In this document: piece by piece, positions 48,314-57,778 of the stretch
Layout: each line of letters opens with the position of its first letter
Position numbering within the stretch: position 1 is the stretch's first letter
Source of the DNA: Pyrinomonadaceae bacterium
GTDB taxonomy: Bacteria; Acidobacteriota; Blastocatellia; Pyrinomonadales; Pyrinomonadaceae
Assembly (NCBI GenBank): GCA_019694355.1
Contig: JAIBCB010000001.1
Coordinates: forward strand, 882,048 to 946,047
Direction: 5' to 3'
DNA length: 64,000 nt
The notes under the pieces: model-generated
Database searches by the model: none
What the model was told of the DNA's origin: nothing
Seen by the model: only the letters and a program-made list of their open reading frames with translations
Program-made: the position numbers and the translations under genes

Positions 48314-49637
48314 CTTCCCATTCCTCCCATTCAAGTTCTTCACCACTTATGGAGTCGTTCCATTCCCCCAAAGTGAACAAATCCTCCTCGTATAGCTCAT
48401 TTTTGAACGGTTTATCATCACCAGCAATACCGATCCATTCAACATCAAAAGGAATTAGTTCCACTCCAATTACGGCCTGCTGGCTGCCGAAATTCAATAC
48501 AAATCTAGGTTCTCCCTGCGAGAGAAAATCTCTCCAAAAGACAATTTCGCCCATGTATTTATCGTTATACATTTTGGCTTTGAGTTTCGTCACTTTTCGT
48601 CCTATTTTGTCAGGAGCCAGGAGCAGGCTTCCATCTTTTGTTAAGTGACGCTCAGGTCTGATTGATAAACACCATTGACGATCATCGGTATGATGAAAGC
48701 GTAGGCCGGCAGCCAAATGGTACCAAAACCCCTTACCGGTTCCGTCGTGTCGAAACTTCGGCTCCCAAGCAACCTTTCTGGGTTGTTCCTTCTTGTTTAG
48801 TGGACGGTACGTAACGCTGCGTTCTTGGCCTTCTTCAAGGACTGGAAAGTAGAATCGCTTATGCTCAGGGTCATATCTTATCTGAAGAGAACCGGCGTAT
48901 TTATACAACGATCGATTCAGAAGGTTCACATATAATCGTTTCCAATCGGGGTCATCCCACATTTCCCAAGATTTATGCTGAGTAACCTTTGTGGAGTCGA
49001 TGACATCAGAAAAAGGATTTGTTTGTGACAAAGTTTGAAACGCGTAAAGCCGGCCATCTCTTAAAGCAAATGGCGCAAGGATATACGGGTCGGTTTCTTT
49101 CTCTCTCGCTGGAACATGTACCCTGCTCTTCACTTCGTAGTATTCGCTTTCCCCAAAACTGCAAGGAGCCGAAAAGACCGCTTGAGGCAGAGCCAAAACC
49201 GGAAGAACAGTGCTTTGGATTCGCTCCGAAATCAAGGCTGGTTGTGCTTCCTGTGATTTTTTCGAAAGGGATTCTTCGACCCAGGATTCGTGGTCTTCCT
49301 TCATTTGCCGCAATACGGCGACACTGTAGGTTCGCACTTGTGAATCAATAATTTTGTGGTGGTCTCTGCACAGTAGAATGAGATTCAAATGCGTTGCTCG
49401 GTCAGTTTTGTTCAGCTTTTCACCACCCCTTGGCCCTTGGCGGCTGTCCGCAACAATGTGGGCAATCTCACCGATGACAGCCGCATCATCTTCGGTTGGT
49501 GCCTCTTCGACAAGTTTCTTGCGACAATCTCTGAACGCACAACATCCTCCAGACTTCATAAACACGATGTGTTTTTCTTTGTCGGAAATGTTTTTTCGTT
49601 TTGTGGTTAGCTTACGACCCGTATCACGCCCTCCCAT
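48291..49637 (-). CDS. HNH nuclease-APAZ protein, effector partner of the short Argonaute
   Basis: A 448-residue two-domain protein. The N-terminal HNH nuclease (residues about 20-120) has zinc cysteines in GGCCAFRDC (30-38), His60 (EIAHIVADSRQGPRG), Asn85 and LLCRDHHKIID (88-98) completing H-N-H. The C-terminal ~300 residues (CSFGESEYYEVKSRVHVPAR..., YKYAGSLQIRYDPEHKRFYFPVLEEG..., QWCLSIRPERHLTKDG) match the position and size of APAZ, the domain that replaces PAZ in short-Argonaute partners. In described HNH-APAZ systems target recognition by the Argonaute unleashes DNA cleavage. ATG 49637 overlaps the end of the Res-like gene by 31 nt. Confidence 0.85.
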   Translation of the reverse strand: MGGRDTGRKLTTKRKNISDKEKHIVFMKSGGCCAFRDCRKKLVEEAPTEDDAAVIGEIAHIVADSRQGPRGGEKLNKTDRATHLNLILLCRDHHKIIDSQVRTYSVAVLRQMKEDHESWVEESLSKKSQEAQPALISERIQSTVLPVLALPQAVFSAPCSFGESEYYEVKSRVHVPAREKETDPYILAPFALRDGRLYAFQTLSQTNPFSDVIDSTKVTQHKSWEMWDDPDWKRLYVNLLNRSLYKYAGSLQIRYDPEHKRFYFPVLEEGQERSVTYRPLNKKEQPRKVAWEPKFRHDGTGKGFWYHLAAGLRFHHTDDRQWCLSIRPERHLTKDGSLLLAPDKIGRKVTKLKAKMYNDKYMGEIVFWRDFLSQGEPRFVLNFGSQQAVIGVELIPFDVEWIGIAGDDKPFKNELYEEDLFTLGEWNDSISGEELEWEEWEDEALQDS

Positions 49638-52297
49638 GTCATATTTGAATGAAGGACTGTATGCGGGAACACGTAATAGGACCATTTCTTACCGCCGACG
49701 GCGGCCTCATGAAGTGAAGCGTGTTCACACCATTGGCGAGCAGCTTTGGCTTTGTCCTGGACGGTCGCATCCTCGATATCATCTTCTCGCTTCACTTCGC
49801 AGACAAACTTTCCGTTTGTGGTTTCGACAATAAAGTCAGGCTCGTACTGGTGATCTTGATGATAGAAGATCTGCAAGGTATTTCTTGACGGCTTGAACCA
49901 TTTGACTACTTCGGGATCGTCTTCGAGAATCACCGCTAGACGACGTTCGGAATCCGAATCGAATTTTTGCATTGAATAGAGACATTTCTGGAAGCCTCCG
50001 AAATGCATCGACCTAATCTGTTGCGGATTATCGACCGGAGCACGGAAATTGCGTGCCAACTCCGAGGCATCGATCGAATATGCAGCAGTCCGCAAAGTAA
50101 CGAATCCTTTTGTTGTCCTTACCTCATATTCAGTCTTATTCTGCTTTTGATGAGCGGCCATTTGAGCGTGAATGAGCTCAGCGATCCGTTTCGCATGATA
50201 CTGCAACACATTCGACACATCTCTTTCGTCAGCAAGATAAGATCGAAGATGTTTGATCACATTGCCGCTTAGCTCGTAAAGCAGTTCCGAGTGGTCGTCG
50301 TACGAGATATCGTCGTAGTCGATCAACGACCTAACGATGTAATTCTCCAAAACTATCTCGGTCTGCATTCCGTCCAGATCCAACAATCTTTCTCGTCGAT
50401 TATTCTGAAGACTTTGAAGCAGGATGTCCTGCGAGACCGGCTGCAGATTCAGATTTACCGGATCGAGTTCAAAATCTTCGTATGACCATTCAGCATTACC
50501 CTTTGGAAGCACAATGATTCGTGGAATGTCGATCGTCATCTCGACAAACTTCTCAGTTACCTTCTCGACGATCCGTTCAAAATCAGGCTCCTCATTCATT
50601 TCGGCAAAGGACGCCTGGGCCGGAAGCGGAAGGGCTTCCCTCACTTCGCGAATAATCTCCGCTTGTATTTCGGGGGTTTTTAGCTCAGCCGAACTACCTA
50701 ATCGCTCGAACTTCTTGATCACCTCATATGTCGTTCGTGCAACTTCACGATCCAGTGGATTTTCAAAAACAAAAGTTGGCTGATTAACCGTTGGAACTGG
50801 AGCCGGTTCCTCCGTAGAGGTTGTATCAGGCCCAAAAAGAGCAGTTTCAATCGCGGGCGCGACTGAAACAGATTTTCTTTCTTCCGTGGCAATATCGCGA
50901 CCGATGTAAACCGGCACGATCTTCAAAGCCGAATCCGGGCGATTTGCCTCATCAACGATCTCCTGGAATTTGTCATGAGCGACGATGGTCAGCCTATCAA
51001 CCGCGCTTACGCCGACGCGTTTGCCGTACGGAAGACGCAAACCACGTCCGATGGACTGCTCGACCAGAGTTTTCGAATTTGCCGCACGCAAAGGGACGAT
51101 CGTATAGAGATTGGTCACATCCCAACCTTCTTTGAGCATATTGACGTGAATTACGATCTCGGTGGGCTCATCTGGATCTTCTACCGCAAGTAGACTCTTA
51201 ACCGTTTCCTCAGCTTCTTCGCCACGTTGGTTGGAATGAACGGTGATAACCTTGTCACGATATCTGCCCTCGAAGAAATCATCTGATTTTATTTTTGTGA
51301 TCAATTCGCCGGCGTGGTCTGTATCACGAGCAACGACCAGCATAAAAGGTTTTACTACTTTCTGATCATTCTGCTTGGCAAAGGTTTCCAGATCGACTTT
51401 CGTGCTTTCGTGGATGCGAACACCGTCTTCCAGCTTGATGGTTTCGAGTTGCTCGGCGGTGTAATTTGCCGGAGTGAAATTCTCGCGAGTCGCGACGGTC
51501 GGTTCCTTCACAAAGCCGTCATCGAGAGCTTTCGACAGCGGGTAGCTGTATATGACGTTCTTGAACGGAACCGATCGTGTTCCAGCTTCGATCTGCGGAG
51601 TCGCGGTCAGTTCAAGCCCGAGAATCGGTTTCAATTCGTTAATGGCATTGATACCTGCTGAGCCGCGATAGCGGTGGGATTCGTCCATCAACAGAACAAG
51701 GTCGTTGAGTCCAGCCAAGTAGTTGAAGTAACTTTCGCCAATATATTCCGATAGCCGTTTAATACGTGGAGCTTTTCCGCCGCGTACCTCTGAGTTGATC
51801 TTCGATATGTTGAAGATGTTTATGTGAACCGCTGTTTCACCGAAAAGGTCGGCGGCACGTACTCCACGGCCCGATTCATAGTTATCACCGGTGATTATTT
51901 CGGGTGGCTCTATCGCGAAAGCTTCGAGTCCGGTGAACACATACTTCGGCGTGTTCGGGGTAAAGTCAGCTATGAGCTTGTTATAGATCGTCAAATTCGG
52001 GGCCAGCACAAAAAAATGTCTTATCGACTTCGCTTGATTAAGATAAGCGATGAACGCCCCCATCAGCCTTGTTTTACCGACACCGGTTGCAAGAGCAAAG
52101 CAGAGTGACGGAAAATCACGCTCAAAATCGTCTACATTAGGATATTCCGACTTAATAACTTCCAATGCCGCCGCAGCATCGGTCTCTTTTGAAAACTCGA
52201 CGATCTCATTTAGCCGCGCGAGTATTTGCAGCGATTCGCGCTGAGGAGGGCGTAACGAAAGTCGGGCAGAAATTGTATTGACTATACGATCTGTCAT
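49607..52297 (-). CDS. Type III Res-like DEAD/DEAH helicase with C-terminal PD-(D/E)XK nuclease
   Basis: An 896-residue putative restriction subunit. It has Walker A LATGVGKT (69-76), a DESH Walker B (LLMDESHRYRG), helicase motifs LELTATPQ, VIHVNMLKEGWDVTNLY and SIGRGLRLPYG, then a long middle region. A nuclease domain near the C-terminus reads YEPDFIVE (Pro820-Asp821) and CEVK (Glu834-x-Lys836). The family cuts DNA after ATP-driven tracking when the companion methylase's site is unmodified. It lies 38 bp after the methylase gene and just before the Argonaute pair, so a restriction-modification and guide-directed system share one transcript. Confidence 0.9.
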   Translation of the reverse strand: MTDRIVNTISARLSLRPPQRESLQILARLNEIVEFSKETDAAAALEVIKSEYPNVDDFERDFPSLCFALATGVGKTRLMGAFIAYLNQAKSIRHFFVLAPNLTIYNKLIADFTPNTPKYVFTGLEAFAIEPPEIITGDNYESGRGVRAADLFGETAVHINIFNISKINSEVRGGKAPRIKRLSEYIGESYFNYLAGLNDLVLLMDESHRYRGSAGINAINELKPILGLELTATPQIEAGTRSVPFKNVIYSYPLSKALDDGFVKEPTVATRENFTPANYTAEQLETIKLEDGVRIHESTKVDLETFAKQNDQKVVKPFMLVVARDTDHAGELITKIKSDDFFEGRYRDKVITVHSNQRGEEAEETVKSLLAVEDPDEPTEIVIHVNMLKEGWDVTNLYTIVPLRAANSKTLVEQSIGRGLRLPYGKRVGVSAVDRLTIVAHDKFQEIVDEANRPDSALKIVPVYIGRDIATEERKSVSVAPAIETALFGPDTTSTEEPAPVPTVNQPTFVFENPLDREVARTTYEVIKKFERLGSSAELKTPEIQAEIIREVREALPLPAQASFAEMNEEPDFERIVEKVTEKFVEMTIDIPRIIVLPKGNAEWSYEDFELDPVNLNLQPVSQDILLQSLQNNRRERLLDLDGMQTEIVLENYIVRSLIDYDDISYDDHSELLYELSGNVIKHLRSYLADERDVSNVLQYHAKRIAELIHAQMAAHQKQNKTEYEVRTTKGFVTLRTAAYSIDASELARNFRAPVDNPQQIRSMHFGGFQKCLYSMQKFDSDSERRLAVILEDDPEVVKWFKPSRNTLQIFYHQDHQYEPDFIVETTNGKFVCEVKREDDIEDATVQDKAKAARQWCEHASLHEAAVGGKKWSYYVFPHTVLHSNMTWEGVIRVVS

Positions 52298-52335
52298 TTA
52301 AGGTATCGCACCGCTTGGGCCGGGGGCGAATTTGC

Positions 52336-53949
52336 TTACTCCTCATCAAAGACCAAGCCTTGTTGGGTTCCCGGTTCGGGTTCTTTGGCCTTCAAGCTTT
52401 CGACTTGCAATGAATAATCATCTTTATCCCATTCACATCGTTTGAGAATAGCGTTCGGTATCTTTTCAAGCGTCAGGTTTGGGAACTCAGTCTTCCCTGC
52501 TCTGAAGGCTTTACAGCAGATCAGCAAGGTTCTTTCGTCGCCAACTTCATCCGATATCGCCTGCAGCATTTCGCGGGTCAGGTTCTGCGTAGTTATATAG
52601 ATAAAATCCGATTCGGTCGAATGCCCGTGCATCCAATAGATGCTGTCCGAAGGCTCGTACATAAACCCAAGATGCTTGCACATTGCCTCGGCCAGCATTT
52701 CGGCGTTGTACTCGGGGTTGATAATGTAATTGTCCCACTTGTCTTTTTTCAAAAGGCTCGGGGCAAGTTCATAAAAACGGAAACCCCCGCCGCCTTTCCA
52801 ATCGACCGCTTTTGTAATACCGCCCTGATCTTCTGCGTCGATCACCTTTTTCAAGCGCGGAATAATGTGTGTGTAGCAATGATTGCCCAACTCGACCATT
52901 ATCCATCGGCGTTTCATCTTGTGGGCTACGGCTCCGGTTGTTCCTGATCCGCCGAATGAATCCAGGACGAGATCACCCTCACTGGTGGCAAGCTCTAAGA
53001 TTCTGTGGATTAGTCGCTCCGGTTTTGGATTGTCGAAAGGATCGTCGGGAGCGAACTGCTTAGCTTCGGTTCGTGCCTCGTGGTTATGCCCTACTTCGTC
53101 ATAGAGCCAAATGCTTTTGGGCACAACCCCTTGCTTGACGTCACTTAAATAGGTTTTTCGTGAAGGTATTGCAGTTCCATCTCGGCCGAACCAGATTTCA
53201 CCTGTCTGATCCATTCTCCTTAGAGTTTCGACACTAAATCGAGGAAACGTACCAGGAGGAGGGCTCCACACAACTCCGTTACTAAATTCGAAGCTGAAGT
53301 TACGATCTGTACCGCTCTTCGCATGTAACGGCGTAGCCTTCCATGGCCCACGTTCATCGTTGTCGGGATTCTTGTAGGCCCGATTCTGCTTTTCATCCCT
53401 CGGCAAACTTCCCAAACTGAATCGTTCTCGGTTCTTGGCAAAAACCAAAATAAAATCGTGATTATCACTAAAAAATACCGCGTCGTTTGCTTGGGTATAT
53501 TTTTTTTGCCATACAATTGTCGAGATAAAATTAGACCTGCCAAAAACCTCGTCGCAAAGAACTTTTAGATAATGTCCTTCCCTATCATCTATCGATATCC
53601 ATATGCTGCCATCTTCTCGGAGAAGGCGCCTAAGTGGCTCTAGGCGGTCACGCAAAAGAGTTAACCATAGGGAATGCTCAATTCCATCCTCAAAGTGCGT
53701 GAAAGCACTTCCAGTGTTGTATGGAGGATCGATATAAATACACTTAATTTGCCCCGTGTAATTTTGTTCCAGTGATTTTAATGCAAGGAGGTTATCACCG
53801 TGAATTAAGACATTCTCAAAAGAGTCGTCATCGCTCGACTTATGAACCGCGTGATATGAATATGTTTGATCTTCTAATAGAATGCGGGGTTCTGGACGAG
53901 AAGTGCCCTCCTTTCCTACCCATCTTAGTTCTAATTTTGCCTTATTCAT
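52336..53949 (-). CDS. Adenine-specific DNA methyltransferase, beta class (type III Mod-like)
   Basis: A 537-residue N6-adenine methylase. Order of motifs: catalytic DPPYNTG at 74-80, then the SAM motif LVLDSFGGSGTTGAVAHKMKRRWIMVEL (about 323-350), which is the beta arrangement of Mod subunits. The middle region probably holds target recognition. It is the likely modification partner of the Res-like gene 38 bp downstream, and 6 bp separate it from the PLD gene. The recognition site cannot be read from sequence. Confidence 0.93.
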   Translation of the reverse strand: MNKAKLELRWVGKEGTSRPEPRILLEDQTYSYHAVHKSSDDDSFENVLIHGDNLLALKSLEQNYTGQIKCIYIDPPYNTGSAFTHFEDGIEHSLWLTLLRDRLEPLRRLLREDGSIWISIDDREGHYLKVLCDEVFGRSNFISTIVWQKKYTQANDAVFFSDNHDFILVFAKNRERFSLGSLPRDEKQNRAYKNPDNDERGPWKATPLHAKSGTDRNFSFEFSNGVVWSPPPGTFPRFSVETLRRMDQTGEIWFGRDGTAIPSRKTYLSDVKQGVVPKSIWLYDEVGHNHEARTEAKQFAPDDPFDNPKPERLIHRILELATSEGDLVLDSFGGSGTTGAVAHKMKRRWIMVELGNHCYTHIIPRLKKVIDAEDQGGITKAVDWKGGGGFRFYELAPSLLKKDKWDNYIINPEYNAEMLAEAMCKHLGFMYEPSDSIYWMHGHSTESDFIYITTQNLTREMLQAISDEVGDERTLLICCKAFRAGKTEFPNLTLEKIPNAILKRCEWDKDDYSLQVESLKAKEPEPGTQQGLVFDEE

Positions 53950-53955
53950 TTCTAT

Positions 53956-55041
53956 CTAATACCAACCGTATTGACGCGCCGTGGTACGTCCCAGAGCTCC
54001 GACGCGACGGGATCGGTTCTTTATTTCATTAAATTCGGCGCTAGTTTCCCGAATAAATCTTAAACTTATAAGATTGCGTTGCAATCGTCGGAACACAGCA
54101 ACAAAGGGCGATCGTCCTTGACGACCGTTTTCATCAGGTCGTAAACCAACAGCAACTTCTGGAACTTCGTTATTCATCTGCAACCTCCACATCGCATTCT
54201 CCTGATATTTCAATCGAAGGTCAGCATTGAGATTGTTGGAAAGTTGGAACGTTCGATACTCGGCGTTTCCACCAGTGGGGGGTAATCCAAAAAATCGAGC
54301 CTGCTCTGCCTTGAACTCTAGCTCACGCCCCATTGCGGTATTCCTTCCAACCTCGATCCAGCAGACCGTCGCATCTTCGGGCATAATTTCAGTTGCATCA
54401 TTACCCAAGATTTCACCATGAGGTTGTTGAGTGGCGGCCTGCTCGTCAACTCCCGTATCATCATCCATGCCAAGCCCCGCACGGCGGCGCTTTTCTTTTT
54501 GAATTTCATAGATGTTTTTATAGCTTCCAAGATATGCTGTCGTTAACGGTTCACCGATTGACCAATACTGTCCCCAAAAATTCGCCAGAACTAATGAGTC
54601 ATCCTGTGACTCGCTGTACAAGATGCTGGATGCTTCAATATTCTGCTTCAGTCCTCGAAGTGTAAGGTTTGACGACCCGACAATTAGCGAACAATTTGTT
54701 GGGTCTTCGGAATCTCCCATAAACAAGATTTTGGGGTGAAATATTCGCTTGCGCGACTTAGAAGGCTTCGAAACTCTAAGGGTTGAATTGGGGGTAGTGG
54801 AAAGTCGTTCCAAGGCACCAGGTTGTGTAAAGTAGTCGTCAAGGCCGATCAGCCATGCGCAGTTATTTAGAGAATTTTCACTAAACAATGATAAAAACGT
54901 TGTTGCGCCTTCAATTGTTGCGTAAGCACTCGCAAACGCAACGATGTCGTAGTTATTTTCTTCACAGGCACTTCTCACAAAATCCAAAAAGGTTGAATCG
55001 TCAGTTTCAGATGGCACTTGGTGGATAAGTTCGTATTTCAT
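53956..55041 (-). CDS. PLD-family nuclease-like protein
   Basis: A 361-residue protein with one phospholipase-D/HKD motif: FHPKILFMGD (His102, Lys104) followed by IVGSSNLTLRG (Ser124, Asn125). One copy suggests a dimer active site, as in BfiI and Nuc. The C-terminal half (after about 190) is variable and of unknown role. The start may be ATG 55041, or GTG 55071 with AAAGGAAG; neither has ideal spacing. The gene lies between the Rad50-like ATPase and the methylase. It could be a second nuclease of the same defence system. Confidence 0.8.
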   Translation of the reverse strand: MKYELIHQVPSETDDSTFLDFVRSACEENNYDIVAFASAYATIEGATTFLSLFSENSLNNCAWLIGLDDYFTQPGALERLSTTPNSTLRVSKPSKSRKRIFHPKILFMGDSEDPTNCSLIVGSSNLTLRGLKQNIEASSILYSESQDDSLVLANFWGQYWSIGEPLTTAYLGSYKNIYEIQKEKRRRAGLGMDDDTGVDEQAATQQPHGEILGNDATEIMPEDATVCWIEVGRNTAMGRELEFKAEQARFFGLPPTGGNAEYRTFQLSNNLNADLRLKYQENAMWRLQMNNEVPEVAVGLRPDENGRQGRSPFVAVFRRLQRNLISLRFIRETSAEFNEIKNRSRRVGALGRTTARQYGWY

Positions 55042-55228
55042 ATTCCGAGATCGTTTTCTTCCTTTAGCCACGCCGCAATGGTTTTAGGAAGATCATTGCG
55101 AACGCAATGGTTGGCATCAATGAGATTTTTCGTGTCCTTATCCTACAAAATATGCGCGGCTTCAGCCTCGGCCGCTCATCCTTCACGATCAAAGCCAATT
55201 CCAATATTGTCTTTTTACACGCCATTAC

Positions 55229-57544
55229 TTACATTTCATACGGCAACATTTTCGTAGTTCCGCAGTCGCATTGCCATACACCATCATTTCTGTTTTTCCT
55301 ATTAGCAAGACCTTTGCATGATGAGCATAACAACTTCTCCACAAAGTCGATCGCAAGCCCTGCAAAGTCCTTTATGTCAGAGTCGGTAAATTCTTCGGCA
55401 GTCGGATTAAAATGTGCCCCGACCTGATTACGCGTTCCAATATAGGGCTGAAGGTTCAGATGAATTTCTTCAAAGAGTATTTCCTCCTGATTTCCCGCGC
55501 TATCAGGTCTTGTTACCTTAAGTTTTTTTGAAAGTTTGGTGGTACCGTCCCAATAGTTTGCCAGCGTATATTCACTGCGATGCACGCGAGGCATCTTGGA
55601 TCTATACTGCTTGGTAAGCTCGTCAAACGCCTGCTCCAGCAAGACTCCCGCTTTTGAACTGATCGCTTGTCGATCAAAGGGACCCGTCGTGATCAATGCC
55701 TTCAGTTTATCTATCTCCATCTGGCTTGGGTAAACGACAATACCCTTGGAATGGTCCCAAGTGTCGAGTTCGAGAACCGTTGCCTTTTGTTGCGATTTCA
55801 CACCGAACCTAAACAGGTCGTGCCACCGCCGCTGATGAGTTGCGACGATGATCTGGTTGAAGCTATCCGCCTCTTTTAGGAGCAAATCGACTATTCTGGA
55901 AGCGTGTTGATTATCTACCGAGGTAAAGACATCATCTAAAACCAAGGTCATATCTCCACCCGATGAATATTTAGCGATCGCCATCCAGTAACAAAATCCC
56001 AATGTATCAAGGTGAGATTCGCTGAAGTAAGCTTGGGGAGTTATGTCCTCATGGTCACCAAATGAACCAAATTGATTTAGAGATCCCTTGGTCGTCTCGC
56101 TTAAGGCAAGCTTTGTGAGTTTGGCTGTTTCATCAGGATGGATAGCATCCCAATAACACTTAAGTTGATCAGAAACTGAATCGAGTATCGCACCGGTGAA
56201 CTCAAGACGCGCTCTGAGGACAATGTCCAGGGCAGCATCCAGTCCCTTGCGCATTAGGTCTTCGGATTCTAGATCATCCTTTGTTCGTTCGATTTGTTCG
56301 ACGGCCGGCTTTAAGGAATCGAAAAGAGTCAACTCGCGATTTAGCTCATTTAATTTCTCTTGAAGCGGTGCTTTTAGCGTTGCTAGACCTTCCGAGAGCG
56401 AATGCACTTGTTGCTCGGTGATCGTTTCAACCGATTCGAAGGCAAGGGTAATTTCCTCCGAAAGTTCTCCATGGTCGATTGACTCTTTGACTGGAATTGT
56501 AAGAGCAGTTTCAACAGATCGAATTGCCTGTTGCATCTGCCGCTTCGACTCATCGAATAGTGCCTGTTTGTTTCTTAAGTTTTCCTGAGCCGTAGTCAAG
56601 GACTTATTGAGCTCGTCCGCAGACTTTAGGTTTTGAATACGCTCATTGACTTCAACACGGAGAGCAACTAGATCGTATGGTGACTTACACGCAGGACACT
56701 CATTATCGTTGTAAGGTTCGGCGATTACAGCTTTGACACGATTAAGCATGTCGACTAGAGCAAGCCCGGAAGTCCCGCCGGCTTCAAATGCTGAAACCTG
56801 CTTGGCGACCTCATCCAAACTTGCCTGCGCCGTTTTGACGTTCTCCTTGGCGGCTACGGCGATATTTTTACAAGACTCGAACGCGTCGATTGATTTTATT
56901 GCCGCGCTCAATAAAGAAACCAATGTTCGGACATCGGCCAAATCCTTTGAAAGAATGTCTTCGGCCCACGATCGCGCAGTTTCGCCGAGACCTTCATGCT
57001 CTCGCCATATGGCGTCTAATAGGTTAACCGCCTGTGTGTGGAGTTCGGCGTTCCGTTCGACCGACTGTTTTGATGTCCTTAGAGCATTTCTGAGATTCTG
57101 CTCGCTAACCTCGTACTTCTGAAAATCAATAAAAGATCGTATTGATTCGAACCGCTCTGAGGGGGCTGCTTCAACTAATTTGAGTAATTCGGACCTTCTA
57201 AGAATTTTAACTGAAGGATAACCATCGATTGGATTGACGTTTACCCGCCGTCCCTTTTGGCTTGCTTCCCAACTGGATTCATCCCGAAAGAGGCGGACCT
57301 TTAGCTCCGAAGCATCAGAACCTATCGACACAACGTGAGTGTGGTCGGTGGAACTTATCGACTCAAGCGATCCGAATGATTGATTGCAAACAAAATCCAG
57401 AGCATTACAAATAGTTGATTTGCCGCAACCGTTTTCACCGAACATCAGGACAATAGGCTTCGACACGTCGAAGTCAACCGACGTGGTCGTTGTAGCTCCA
57501 CGAAACCTTTCAAGTTCGACTCGCCTGATCCTTTTTCGGTGCAT
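55229..57544 (-). CDS. Rad50/RecF-like ATPase with zinc-hook and C-terminal zinc ribbon
   Basis: A 771-residue ABC-type ATPase. Walker A GENGCGKST (36-44) opens it, a long coiled coil interrupted by a CPAC hook (Cys283, Cys286) fills the middle, and Walker B MTLVLDDVFTSVD sits around 545-557. The C-terminal end has a zinc-ribbon-like CSSCKG...CDCG (about 745-765). The plan resembles SMC-like ATPases of anti-phage systems that pair with nucleases. It begins directly at the end of the small ORF 57545-57778 and is separated from the PLD gene by a 187-bp spacer. Confidence 0.85.
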   Translation of the reverse strand: MHRKRIRRVELERFRGATTTTSVDFDVSKPIVLMFGENGCGKSTICNALDFVCNQSFGSLESISSTDHTHVVSIGSDASELKVRLFRDESSWEASQKGRRVNVNPIDGYPSVKILRRSELLKLVEAAPSERFESIRSFIDFQKYEVSEQNLRNALRTSKQSVERNAELHTQAVNLLDAIWREHEGLGETARSWAEDILSKDLADVRTLVSLLSAAIKSIDAFESCKNIAVAAKENVKTAQASLDEVAKQVSAFEAGGTSGLALVDMLNRVKAVIAEPYNDNECPACKSPYDLVALRVEVNERIQNLKSADELNKSLTTAQENLRNKQALFDESKRQMQQAIRSVETALTIPVKESIDHGELSEEITLAFESVETITEQQVHSLSEGLATLKAPLQEKLNELNRELTLFDSLKPAVEQIERTKDDLESEDLMRKGLDAALDIVLRARLEFTGAILDSVSDQLKCYWDAIHPDETAKLTKLALSETTKGSLNQFGSFGDHEDITPQAYFSESHLDTLGFCYWMAIAKYSSGGDMTLVLDDVFTSVDNQHASRIVDLLLKEADSFNQIIVATHQRRWHDLFRFGVKSQQKATVLELDTWDHSKGIVVYPSQMEIDKLKALITTGPFDRQAISSKAGVLLEQAFDELTKQYRSKMPRVHRSEYTLANYWDGTTKLSKKLKVTRPDSAGNQEEILFEEIHLNLQPYIGTRNQVGAHFNPTAEEFTDSDIKDFAGLAIDFVEKLLCSSCKGLANRKNRNDGVWQCDCGTTKMLPYEM

Positions 57545-57778
57545 TCAGTCTTCTTCTTGTTGCTCTTGGCTTTCCGCTAGAGAGCCAAGGATCCAAATCC
57601 GCCAATCTTGCTCTCTCGCATCCCCAGAAAGCAGCTTGGACTTAATTGAATCCGAACGGCGATCGGCAATCAGACCAGCCTCAACCAATCGGTTAAGTGT
57701 GATGTCCGCGAGTTGTTCAGCCGGCGATTGGGCTTCTTCGCACATCTGAATCTCCTTAGCTTCTATACGACGCTCCAT
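57545..57778 (-). CDS. Small acidic hypothetical protein
   Basis: A 77-residue reading frame (MERRIEAKEIQMCEEAQSPAEQ...) overlapping the helicase end by 16 nt and ending exactly one base before the ATPase start; this tight packing supports a real gene. It has a helical, charged sequence ending QEQQEED and no recognised domain. The start may also be upstream at 57787. Confidence 0.6.
   Translation of the reverse strand: MERRIEAKEIQMCEEAQSPAEQLADITLNRLVEAGLIADRRSDSIKSKLLSGDAREQDWRIWILGSLAESQEQQEED

Noticed and set aside
46859..49637. TIR- or SIR2-type short-Argonaute system
   Set aside because: The partner's N-terminus is an HNH nuclease with zinc cysteines, with no TIR or SIR2 motif.
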